From the NCBI GenBank assembly GCA_907163375.1, contig CAJQUW010009010.1, forward strand, positions 124,001-188,000: a DNA stretch of 64,000 bases, written 5' to 3'. The notes beneath the pieces are model-generated. The model worked only from the letters and a program-made list of their open reading frames with translations. It was not told the DNA's origin and did not search any database. Positions 1 to 10,249 of this stretch are shown here, in pieces. The first letter of the stretch is position 1; each line of letters begins with the position of its first letter. Source of the DNA: Prostheceraeus crozeri. Taxonomy: Eukaryota > Platyhelminthes > Polycladida > Euryleptidae. Made by a program: the position numbers and the translations under genes.

Positions 1-2265
1 GAAAATGGTGGTGGTATTTTGGTATGCTATCGTCACTGCTTCACATCGTCACCATGTTCATGCTTCCTACCAAATCTGCACAATCGTAAGACCGAACTTC
101 TATACCAGGTGTGCGTAACCTTAAACATTTTTCGGCCGCCATTTTTTGAAGGCCGAAAGAATCACGGCCGCAGTTGATATGTGTGCAAACAACTAGGTCA
201 ATAGCCAATCCTTTTTATATTCCACCACTCAAATTAGCTTTCCATGATGAATGACGCAGTGAAAATCGCATAAAGGCCTACTTCGTAAAGAATGAGTTAG
301 TAAGTTAACCTATATGCGACCGACGGTCATTTTTGACTTGAAAATATTTTAAGCTTAAAGTATTATTAGCACTTGAAAAGTTGAAAGCATGTTTTTGCTA
401 GGGCAACCGAAGGAGAAAACACTTCACTACATACAAGATTCATTCATCATTCATTCATCACAGAGCCGGTCTATTCTGGGCATTCACTCGTATATGGGCC
501 TACGCATTTCTAGAACCTCGTATATAAGCCTGCCTACCTTACGTTATTATTGAAGTTATGAAGTGTCATATTATTGCTAATCATAGTTCTTTCGCAACAC
601 AAAACGTGAGCTTTACATTTAATGATAAATGTGAAATAAAAACACAGCTGAAATTTTAACATATTTCATTTATGAAAATACACAAAATCTGAATAGGTAG
701 AAATACAATATCTCGTAAAGAAATTACAACATCTTTCGATCCAATCCGTTGTTTCACACAAGCACACAACACTACCGCTGCAGAAACTGATCTAGCAGGC
801 ATCCCTATTCAGGTCATGGACTTGAAGCTAATGCGCGGACAATTCGAGCATACAATACAATTGTCCCTTTTGTTTCCTTTAGCTGATGACTCTAGCCATG
901 AATGCACATGAATGTAACCTCCCCAAAAATATTCTATTCATGAGTTAACGAACTGCTGCTTGAACGCCTTCATCGCGCCTGCGGGCGCGCATTTTTCCAA
1001 GCAGTATGGGCATAAAGGTGTTCGACAGTTACAAAGTGACTAGTATGCTACTATAGTGACGATTGTTTTTCGATTACCATGAACTCCAGAAATATTTGCA
1101 ATATTCTTTTTCATTTACTTCTCATTGTCACGGCCACAGGTTGCGCACCCCTGCTTTATGCTATGGAATAACCAATCACTTAGTTGTAAGATGGCGCGTG
1201 AAGGAGCTGATTGATTGGGGCAACATATTCCAGAATTCGGCAACTCACTTCACGCTTCGATATCTGTCAGGATGGCAATCAGAAGCGTTCCACCAAGCTC
1301 CTGTTGTACATTTGAGAGTTAACTACTAATTGGTACAATTTACTGCACGCATAGATGAGTTTCTGAAGTCCTAAAACATGAGAGTTCATGGTGATGACTG
1401 TGAGCTGACCCCTTGCCCAACTGGGGAATGAGCGTTTCCCCCCCCCATGGCGAAGTTTTTGAATATCTTTTAAACCAAGAAACCTACAGCTAGTTCTGCA
1501 TGTGATCAGCAATTATTGAAATTTTTCAGAATTTCATTGCTTTTAGCCTCATGGTCTGGAGAAAAGTTACCGAATTGAGTTATTTCTTCACTTACAGAAA
1601 CTAAATACTAAAATGTGCGATTTTAGTGCTATTTGAGTTGAACTGAATGTTTGAATCATTTAAACTTTGACATCATCTAATACAATGATGTAATCTCAGA
1701 GCGATTATCATCGTTTTATTAACCACCTTAACCAGATCTTAGAATTAGTGTATGGCATGTTAGTTTTTGTTGTCATTTCCCATTTAAAATATTGACCTAA
1801 AGGAAATTTGTTAAAAATTGGCGTTTATTTACCATTGACCCCCACCTTAGAAGTAAAACTTATGCTGTTTTTCTGAATCCCCTTTCAATGCGTATTCGAT
1901 TGATGTTTGGTTTTGGCAAAATTGATGCAATAGTTTGGGATATCCGTAGGGCCCCACAGGGCGCGTTCACCACCTCCCCAATGATACGAGGGCTAAAAGG
2001 CTGAAACAAAGAGTTTGCCAAATTTGTCATCAGCATGTCGTATCACGAACTGCTCCTGGTCTTTTCCTGGTTAAAACTGCATCGCGTGCCGTTAACTTAT
2101 TGAACACGTGTTCTATGCTCCACTTCAAATGTTTAGGAATTAGACCCTACCCTACCACAGAGATAAATTTTCCTTGCCTGCGTGTTTGGGTCCAGCAGAG
2201 ATGACTTTCCTCAATACCGATGGTCACGGCCAGGAGTAGTCTCGAGGGACAAGAAGACTAATTTT
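1..2265. other. Intergenic DNA, no gene recognised
   Basis: Only short open frames (up to 88 codons) lie here, none with a recognisable motif or plausible splice structure. There is a small ATTC-rich simple repeat near 441-463 and a C-run at about 1440. I see no RNA gene and no element ends. Confidence 0.5.
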
Positions 2266-2818
2266 CCAATTAGTTTAGGAGCTACTGACGCTTTCTTCCT
2301 AAATTCACGCACAAATGACGCAATAGCATGGATTTGTAGATCTTGAAACGATGAATACAAAAATCAAATTTTTAAATGTCACAGCCAGTCGCTACAAAGC
2401 CTCTACAAAATGAGTAAATTTCATCTTTTGACTTAATTTTGGCGATGTTGCTCATTTTGTAGAGGCTCTCAAACATTAATTGCTGAATCACGTGACTTAC
2501 TTCAATTTTTATATCGCAGTTGATGTTCTGAACTCAATCATGTTTTAAATTTCTTGGCCTTCAGATAAATAGTTTCTTTTCTGCAAAAGAAAATGTACGA
2601 AAATTGCCAGGTGTTTCACAATCCATAGATGTTTCTTGAATTTTAGCGTTGGATTTCAATGGGAATCCTTTAACCCTACCTATATTCGGAAGCGACTGGC
2701 TGCGACACTCAAGAATTTGATTTTTGTATTCAGCGTTTCAAGATCTACAATTCCATGCTATTAAGCCCTTTGTGCGTGAATTTAGGAAGAAAGCGTCAGT
2801 AGTTCCCATCCTAATTGG
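2266..2818. repeat. Foldback / MITE with about 130-bp inverted arms
   Basis: The arm at 2266-2392 begins CCAATTAG and is repeated as its reverse complement at 2689-2818, which ends CTAATTGG. Shared blocks include CTACTGACGCTTTCTTCCTA and AATACAAAAATCAAAT. A second, inner inverted pair (GCCTCTACAAAATGAG near 2398 and its complement near 2452) lies in the loop. No coding capacity. A target duplication is not clear, so I do not assign a superfamily. Confidence 0.8.
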
Positions 2819-2869
2819 ACGTAATGCACATTCAAGCCTGAATTATGACTGTCTAGAACATTGATGCCA

Positions 2870-3190
2870 CATGAAAACGCACAAAGTCAGGAAATTTAGA
2901 TCGTGAAGAGTCGAGCGGTGTGAACGATATTTCCATTTGATGAATTCATCACTAAGAAAAATTGAATTAAAGATGTATACTTTTCATTTGGCAAGCCTGT
3001 CTGCAATCTGACCGTTCGTGAGTTCTCTCGTAAACTTCTGCAATGCGCACGTTTGACCTATCCCACAAGTTAAAAAGCGACGAATATCTATGTCAATCCC
3101 TACTGCTTGCTGCCATTGCATGAAATGGCTGGGATGGGGTTATGTCCGCTCTAGACGAACCCAAACGCAAGTGAATCTATATCTGTAGAC
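2870..3190. repeat. Interspersed repeat family A, copy 1
   Basis: Direct-orientation similarity over about 300 bp to 6770-7115, and weaker similarity to 42230-42400. Anchors are TGAACGATATTTCCATTTGA here and TGAATAATATTTCCATTTGA in the second copy, then CAATCTGACCGTT, then TATCTATGTCAATC. No open frame is shared. Origin unknown; perhaps the arm of a longer element. Confidence 0.65.
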
Positions 3191-3637
3191 CCTACTCCTA
3201 TTACATGCGGTTTCATTGAATTCTAATCATTTAGTGCATCTCATGAGCTCCAAGTACTACATAATCTGTATAATGCAATGAAAATATTCTAGATATGGAG
3301 AAATTTTAAGATAGGTATGCCTACAGGCAACTACAGGGCGACTGAAAATTTTGAATGCTTAATTACTACTTACTAATTTTGAATCACAAGAAGAGTTATT
3401 GAAGCATCGACTTCAAATACACGGATCATCAGCAGAAACCCCTTGAGACGCGTGAAACGCTTTGCGAATGATGCGAATTAAACACATTAAACTTTTCAAA
3501 GGAAATTACCTTTTGAAGCATCTTAACTTTAAGTGGACTCTTGACAATGCATTTTATGCCAAACGGCAAGAAGCATCCTTTCTTTAGATTCTATCATTCA
3601 TACTCTTTCTAATTCAAGTAACAGTAAATAGAATAAT

Positions 3638-3725
3638 GAAATATTGAGTTACATCCTCAGTTGAAAAATGCAAGCAAACTTGAATAGCTGATGTTTCATC
3701 CAATATCAAGAATGATCATCAGTCC
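3638..3725. repeat. Short repeat B, copy 1
   Basis: About 88 bp matching 6222-6312 in the same orientation (shared: TTTCATCCAATATCA, preceded by CAGTTGAA). The two copies lie either side of the MITE at 3728-6032. They are not its target duplication, because the MITE is flanked by TA and copy 2 is 190 bp away. Confidence 0.55.
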
Positions 3726-4158
3726 TAAACTGTAAATCGCTGGATACGAAAATTACATACAAACATATACCAAATTCACATACAAGTTGAAACTAACATT
3801 TGATACGAGATTCTCGTATGTTTACAGAGATCTGGTATGTCTTTCATACGACAGCTCACTAACTTTCGTATGTGATTGGTAAGAAGCGATACAAACTATT
3901 CTATCTGTAATTGGCTACTGTTTTACAAAGAAATACGAGTTGTTGGTGTGTTTTATATACGAGACCAGATGCAAATTCATCATCATTCGTATGCCTCTGG
4001 TATGTAGAGCTTCAAGTCACATAGCAGCAAATATGTATGTGTTTCGTATGAAGAGCAAAAAATATGTATATATACCATACTTCTGTCAAATAACTTTTTT
4101 CAGTCATACCAGTCATGAATATTTCTTTGTGACAGTGTGGTTTTTAACTACACCATTC

Positions 4159-4284
4159 GGCATTCAAGTTTGACAAACCGGCAATCAACTTTGACAAACC
4201 GGCATTCAACTTTGACAAACTGGCAATCAACTTTGACAAACCGGCAATCAACTTTGACAAACCGGCATTCAACTTTGTCAAACT
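4159..4284. repeat. Six 21-bp iterons, left end of the IS630-type element
   Basis: Six tandem copies of a unit like GGCATTCAACTTTGACAAAC plus C, with period exactly 21 bp; GGCATT and GGCAAT variants alternate. They start 8 bp inside the element end. In this superfamily subterminal repeats bind the N-terminal DNA-binding domain of the transposase; that role is inferred here. Confidence 0.85.
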
Positions 4285-4571
4285 TTTTTGGCACGGTCTA
4301 TACTTTTATCAACTTTGAGAAGTAACTATATTGATTTTTCATTAATCAATTATATCTAATCACTAAATTAGCTATCTAAATTAAGTATATCTAATCACTA
4401 AATTAACAACATATGCAATTAATACTTAATTACAATTTCAGCTTCATCTCATCAAACCCACTGGTTTTATAATTCAATTTCAATGGTATTCTAACTCTAA
4501 AGAGAGGAGAAATTCTTTCAACTCTGAAGAACTTTACTTCTGCAACGTTGGGCAACAGACGGTTATGGAAG

Positions 4572-5156
4572 TCACTGTAAAGGCTCTCTTGCCACGCACT
4601 TTGCTGCAACACGGTCTACCTCTTGATAGAATCCTCGAATTTTTTCACGTGTTAGTTCTTGGAAACTCTGAGGTACCAACTGCAAAAGACGACCTTCTCT
4701 ATATGCAGCTAGAGATTGTCCAGCTTCACGTGCATTTTCAGTATCCAACTCTGGCTGAAATTCTCGCAGCTGACGTTTGATGCAGGCTTTGAGGACACTG
4801 AAGCACCCCTCCACTGGGTTGAGCTGGGGTGAGTAAGGAGCATCGAATCTCCGAATCTCGTGCTGCTGCTGGACTCCAATAAAATTGTCACCACATCTAT
4901 GCAATGGGGTATTGTCCATATAAATGACACAAGCCTCACCTCCAATTAAAGCAGACAATTCTGTCATGAACTCCGCGAAGTGAGCCGCCGCTCCACCAAC
5001 ATAGGCCTCGTGGTGAATGATTGCACCACTGTCATCAACGGCTAAAATGATGTTGATATTCTTTCCCCGACAGTTACGAATCCTCGTCATTGCTCGGGAA
5101 CCAATTCGGCTCCTTCCTTGAGTTCGTCTGGTGTATAAATCAACGACTGTTTGTTA
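4572..5156 (-). pseudogene. DDE transposase remnant, IS630/DDE_3 type
   Basis: An open frame of about 195 codons reads, in order, a basic stretch YTRRTQGRSRIG, then NINIILAVDDSGAIIHHEAY, VIYMDNTPLH (second catalytic Asp) and APYSPQLNPVEGCFS (catalytic Glu). Asp to Glu is 34 residues apart, i.e. DD34E. RRxxGRSRxG followed by HHEAYVG and SPQLNPVE is the pattern of the DDE_3 superfamily endonucleases. The helix-turn-helix half and the first catalytic Asp are not visible upstream; a TAA closes the frame at about 5157, just after a TTTCAG that could be an old splice acceptor. It is truncated and very probably inactive. The C-terminal tail after the Glu is long for the family. Confidence 0.8.
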
Positions 5157-5334
5157 GCAACTTCTGAAATGTAAGATTCTTTCAATGCACCACGCTCACT
5201 CAGTTCAATCCAGTGGAGGGATTACACAGCGATTTTTATGAGTACTTGAAATTTTCAAATGCGTAATCAACATACACTGTAATTAATTGAAAAAGTTGAT
5301 AAAAGTATATCACTACGTCTACATGCCAAAACAT

Positions 5335-5416
5335 TTTGTCAAAGTTGAATGCCGGTTTGTCAAAGTTGAATGCCGGTTTGTCAAAGTTGATCGCCGGTTT
5401 GTCAAACTTGAATGCC
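5335..5416. repeat. Four 21-bp iterons, right end of the IS630-type element
   Basis: Four copies of the complementary unit GGTTTGTCAAAGTTGAATGC plus C, period 21 bp, inverted relative to 4159-4284. One copy has GATCGCC in place of GAATGCC. The copy number differs from the other end (four against six), as expected if arrays change by slippage. Confidence 0.85.
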
Positions 5417-6082
5417 GAATGGTATAGATTAGATATATTGTGAATTTGATCCTCTACTAGTATATCGCCGTTTCTACTTGCCTAATAGCATTAACAGGAC
5501 GCTTATCTAACTCTACATACATGTAATGATCCAAGTTGATTAACATCAATTCATTCAAACGATATCTTTTGTACAACCATGCTGACTTATATATCTCAAA
5601 CATAGCTATTTTTGCGTTCATGAATTATAAAGTGCTTTTATTTCGGATTGATAATATGCTTAGTTTCAAAATTACATAATGACATAATGCATAGTTGTTG
5701 ATGGTTAAATTCTTATTGATTATTCGTGAAATGCCTTAGACTTACATGTATTAAAATCGAATTCAGTATTGCAAGTTTGACTATTAAAAGTCATTATCTC
5801 ACTACTTACAAAATAGTAGTTACATTAGTGTGATCTTTATTGACAAAATGCCTTAAATCAACATATTCTAGACATCATTAATGCTTTCCTTTAACATTGT
5901 GATGGTATGGCTTTAACATGCAAAGCACATTTGAAATAACATACAAAAAGCATACAGATGGACACAGAAATACACCAAAAACATATTTTGGTTTATCCAT
6001 CGTATGTGATTGGTATTGAGCGATGTACAGTGTAGTTTACATCTCACAACTTCCTATTTGAGGTTGCTGCCATGCCCGAGTC

Positions 6083-6425
6083 AATTTTAGATTGACAAGT
6101 TAGTAAGATTTCGACGGGGATTCATTAAACATCAATTTAAACACGCTGCTGGTAAATCGCCTAACTTAGTGCGCCTGCAATAACAAATAAATGCTGCATT
6201 TTGCAAAGACAATTTAAATAGAGCAATTAAATATTGAGGTCCATCTTCAGTTGAAGTGTGGGAACAGACCTGAACAGCTGCTATTTCATCCAATATCAGG
6301 AATCATTAGCAGACGTAGTTTATATCCCTCAACATCTACTAACTTAGGCGATTTGCCAGTAGTGTGTTTAAAGTGATGTCTAATGAATGCCCGTCGAAAT
6401 TTCACTAACTTGCCAATTGCAAATT
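6083..6425. repeat. Foldback with about 88-bp arms
   Basis: The arm at 6083-6170 (contains AGTTAGTAAGATTTCGACGG and AAATCGCCTAACTTAG) is repeated inverted at 6337-6425. The loop of about 165 bp contains copy 2 of short repeat B (6222-6312). No coding capacity. Confidence 0.75.
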
Positions 6426-6769
6426 TCAGGCTTCAATAGACAGGCCATCTATGGTGTTTCATTAGAAGCTATTATGCTACATTGCTATTGTCAAATTGTC
6501 AATTACTTAAATTAGAATTCAACAGGTTTGAAGAAAATTCAATACAAAACAAACAAAAATAAAGATTCTGCGAAGCAATTCGAGAAATATCAAGCGAATA
6601 TTCCATTATGAAAGGAAGGACTTTTTTGAGTGTTAATTTTATATGTGTGGTTGAATGAAGAAGCATCATATTCATTTCTGGAAAAACAGTAATCTCCATG
6701 AGATAATCGAATCGTCTTAACATCAGTCACGCACGAACCGCGTGGGCGACAAACTAGAAATTGACACCA

Positions 6770-7115
6770 CATTCATTGACCGTACACAGTCAGTACATTT
6801 AGATCCTGAGGAGGCGAACGTCGTGAATAATATTTCCATTTGACGAATTTGTCATGAAGCAAAATTAAGTGAAAGATAATACTTTCAACTTCACACACCG
6901 GTCTGTAATCTGACCGTTGGAAGTTATGGGTTCTCTGATAAGAGATGCTTGTGCAATGCGCGCGTTTGACCGATCATACAATCCAAAGAGAGGCAAATAT
7001 CTATGTCAATCTCTATCGCTTGCTACCATTGCATGCAATGTTTCGGATAGGATTATATCCGTTAGACTTACCCACACGCAATCGAATCTATCTCTGTTTC
7101 AATTGCAGTTATCTG
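6770..7115. repeat. Interspersed repeat family A, copy 2
   Basis: Direct-orientation match to 2870-3190 through ATATTTCCATTTGA, TCTGTAATCTGACCGTT, TGCAATGCGCGCGTTTGACC and TATCTATGTCAATCTC. Overlapping short open frames (up to 79 codons) are not conserved between copies. Confidence 0.65.
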
Positions 7116-7129
7116 TTTCCTTTAGTAGG

Positions 7130-8315
7130 CTATTTTCAGACGTTTTTTATAACTAGAGCATTTGCTTTGTAGTGTACGAGTATTTTCGATATTTTTGTAC
7201 CAAGTTCGAGTATATAACAAGCCCTATGGAAACTCGCTTTAAGACGGTTTTGTCTTCTGTGCATAAAAGTAGATAACTTTCAAGCGTGAGCTAGAGTTCC
7301 AATATTCAGGGAAGTGCTTTCGCAACACAAACCACATTCAATTTTCAACTGAATGATCAGAAATTGCTGAGTGTGTTGTCGGCTATGAACTTGAACAGTG
7401 GAAGCTTTTTAGGTTTGACCGATCAACAAGCTGATCATCCGTTTCATATCAGTCAGAGACATTTCAACTACAGAATGACATCACCGTTCGCAGCATTGAC
7501 GCATCGAGCTCATCGCTGACCTTTCAGCAGAAGAATTACCGAAATGAGGTGAAACGTTCCAGTTTCAAATTCAATTTGTCATATCAACAGCACAATGAAG
7601 ACAAAATCTGAGGTGATTTCAACCAAATCAATGTCGATCTGCAGCTACAGGTATAAAACTTCCAAATCGAGTGCAACATTGTCTTTTAAAATGAAAATAT
7701 CGTAACTGAAATTCGAATATGTAATACAGATTAATCTTGGCTATACGTGAAAGCTGAAGAGATAGCAGATGAGCATCTCAGCTTCATAGAACATCAGAAA
7801 AAAGCATCGAAATCCAGACGTAACTCGAATTTGCCCGCCACACAATGAGACTGCTTCTATGAATCAAATATTGCCGTTTAGATAACTATAGAGCAGTCAA
7901 CTGCAAGCTTTGTTCCTGCTTTGTACCAGGTCATGAATGGTCTACTAGGTTATAAAGTCACCGTTTTCTGCTGCAGAATACAAAGAATTCAAATGTGAAA
8001 ATTATAAAAGTAATATATACAATCCTAATGCATTCCGCCTAAGCTTACAAGAACTTTGATGAGATCCGAATAAATTTCTTATTAGGTTCTTACTATTTAC
8101 ACAAAATTATTAGTTGAGCAATTCATTGTAATTGAAAAGCTTAGTTTTGCTTATCTAAACAAAGCAAAACTGAGGGAAAGAGCGTAAAGACGGAAATAAC
8201 AACTAACAAGTGAGGGCTGGAGCAAGTATCGTGAACAACATGAAGATGTCTGCCTTCGTGATAACGATCGAGAAGTCTTGGAATGCATTCTTCCATGGTT
8301 AGGAATCATTACACA
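7130..8315. other. Intergenic DNA, no gene recognised
   Basis: No open frame above 60 codons, no RNA gene and no repeat structure that I could pair inside the window. Confidence 0.5.
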
Positions 8316-8319
8316 TTAA

Positions 8320-9221
8320 CCCTCAGAGACTTGAGGGGAGGTCCAGTGGACCCCTGAGCCACATTTTTCTATTTCATTTTTTACGCTGACGATATGTCAA
8401 CCACTCAAGCCCATACAAAATCATCATTTCTGACAGTGAATCTGCATGTGTTATTTCATTTCAATTGAATCAGTAGAAGTATGCCAGATAGGCCAAGGGG
8501 GTCCACTGGACCCCCCTCACGTCTCAGAGGGTGTAGAAATTCCATCACAAAATTTTTGTAATTAGATGAAAAATGATTTCGAACATGTCCACGATGGTGT
8601 CCACGATGGTGAAAGTCATTTATTCATTGTTTGCATCATGCTCGTAGATGTGCAATGTGTTGGAAGATCGCAAAATGTGAATATTTTGAAATGAAAGCTA
8701 TCATTATATTCATAGTTGAGCACCAAAAACTGACTGATGACAAACTTTTCGCAGCAGTAATGAAACGTTTGAGATCTTCACAGCTGTTTTTGGTTCTAGA
8801 AGTACAGCAATTTTGATTCATTTTAGGTCTATTTCTCATAGCTTTGGATAAATTTGAAGGAATCTACAAATGGAAAGGATTAGCTGCATGAATTAAATCA
8901 ATTTCATCAAAATCAACTATCTGAGGCTTTATGGTGACACAAAATATCGTAAAGCCGCCTCCTAGTACAAATGATGCTGTAGTAAATGTGGTTGACTTAC
9001 AAAAACACCATATTTTCGCACGTGTTTATTGAGAAGGCTGAAAGTCACTCAAGGGATTCGTTATACTGACCTGTTACACGCAAACATCATTGTTTTACTT
9101 AAAATCAACTTTCCTAATGTTTTGATATCGATTTAAGCAGGTAAACTAAGAATATGTTAAAGGGGTCCTCTAGACCCCTCTCAGGTCTCAGAGGGTGTGA
9201 AAAAGCTCAGGTCTCTGAGGG
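8320..9221. mobile_element. piggyBac-like MITE, copy 1
   Basis: The element lies between TTAA duplications (8316-8319, 9222-9225). It starts CCCTCAGAGACTTGAGG and ends CAGGTCTCTGAGGG. Subterminal blocks repeat the palindrome-like GGTCCAGTGGACCCC and the end motif again (CTCAGAGGGTGTAGAA at about 8523). The TTAA target and CCCT ends are piggyBac hallmarks. The interior has no transposase; open frames of 61-67 codons are not conserved. Compared with copies 2 and 3 it lacks about 65 bp near 8690, the segment containing GACTGGTTGGCC. Confidence 0.88.
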
Positions 9222-9225
9222 TTAA

Positions 9226-10229
9226 TGTCGAAGGATCTCATGATCGATATGCTTTATGAAATCTATTGATGTTGATTTGATTGCATTCATTTGCATTGCA
9301 AGTTTATATAGACACAGTGGAACAGAGAATATCATGCATCGATTGATAGATAAAACGATCATTGGTACATCAGCTTAGCCCAAAGCTTTGATCTGTTTAG
9401 CTCAGAGGATGCGCACCTGCCTCATCAGTCATCATTACACAAGTATAGCTGACAAATACGTGCAGTGTCGGTTCCGTAAGCCATATTGCATCCATCCAAC
9501 CAATCGGTTGAGCAGTCCATTTCATTCCCCAATTGCTAATAGAATATATGCAGGACTTTCTAAGGACGTGCAGTCATTCGAAAAGACCAGTCATTTGGAA
9601 AAAAGAAGAATGATGCAGATGTTTCTCGACCTAGAAAACCCTGGAAGAGTGATATCACAGCGTGTTCTACTCATTTTATTAGTCAAGATATTGCAATTCT
9701 AGTTTCAAGTGGCGGCCATCTTAGATTTTTGCTTATCAGCCCCGCGGGCCTCCTCCAAGTTGTGTGCGGTGGTTTTTGAAAACGTTGGATCCATTTCTAA
9801 CACCAATCAAAGTTAAAAAGTTATCAGAATGTGCAAAATTCTTCTAATTTTTGACATATTCCCGCCCTGCTATATAAGCAGTTTGAATGATTTTGTCTAA
9901 ATAGGATAAAAGAATAATGAAAAACGCTGGGTCTTTATTGCCTTCATTGTTTCATTGTGTATTTGGAACGATATTACTGCAGTTAAGTTGGTAAAGACCA
10001 GCAGTGTACGCATTCTAGCCGGTAAAAATGCTCTTGAAATGACTGCTGCACCTTCATAACATTATAAATCTTGAAAGGACAAAACTCGTTCTTGACTGGT
10101 CAAACCTAGCAGTAGAAGTAAATTTATTGAGTCAATGAAAATCATTTATAAGTACACCGATGCAGTAATCACAATTATAATGAAAAAATAAGGAGAACGT
10201 GAACACATGAATACACGCAAAAATTTGTT
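9226..10229. other. Intergenic DNA, one unassigned 104-codon frame
   Basis: The frame 9388-9702 (+) has no recognisable domain and uses a non-ATG start in its context. The remainder is AT-rich. The LINE at 10230-13720 probably has its 3' untranslated end in the last 100 bases. Confidence 0.4.
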
Positions 10230-10249
10230 AAGTCAAATTGTGTGTAAAT

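Larger units (their letters stand above)
4151..5424 (-). mobile_element. IS630/Tc1-mariner-type transposon nested in the MITE
   Basis: The unit is flanked by TA at 4149-4150 and 5425-5426. The ends are inverted: CACCATTCGGC on the left and the complement of TACCATTCGGC on the right. Just inside each end is an array of 21-bp iterons. A DDE transposase remnant lies on the - strand. MITE copy 2 supplies the empty site: its sequence runs through the insertion point with a single TA context. So this element inserted after the MITE did. Length is 1274 bp. Confidence 0.85.
3728..6032. mobile_element. TA-flanked MITE family 'CACTG', copy 1 (interrupted)
   Basis: Ends are AACTGTAAATCGCT and its imperfect complement AGCGATGTACAGTG, each next to TA (3726-3727 and 6033-6034). 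Copies 2 (20528-21566) and 3 (32342-33436) share the ends and much of the interior. The interior is rich in CGTATG/CATACC words. Subtracting the nested element at 4151-5424 and one TA leaves 1029 bp, close to the 1039 bp of copy 2. The TA duplication and CACTG start suggest a Tc1/mariner-type non-autonomous element; a CACTA-type origin is less likely. Confidence 0.8.
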
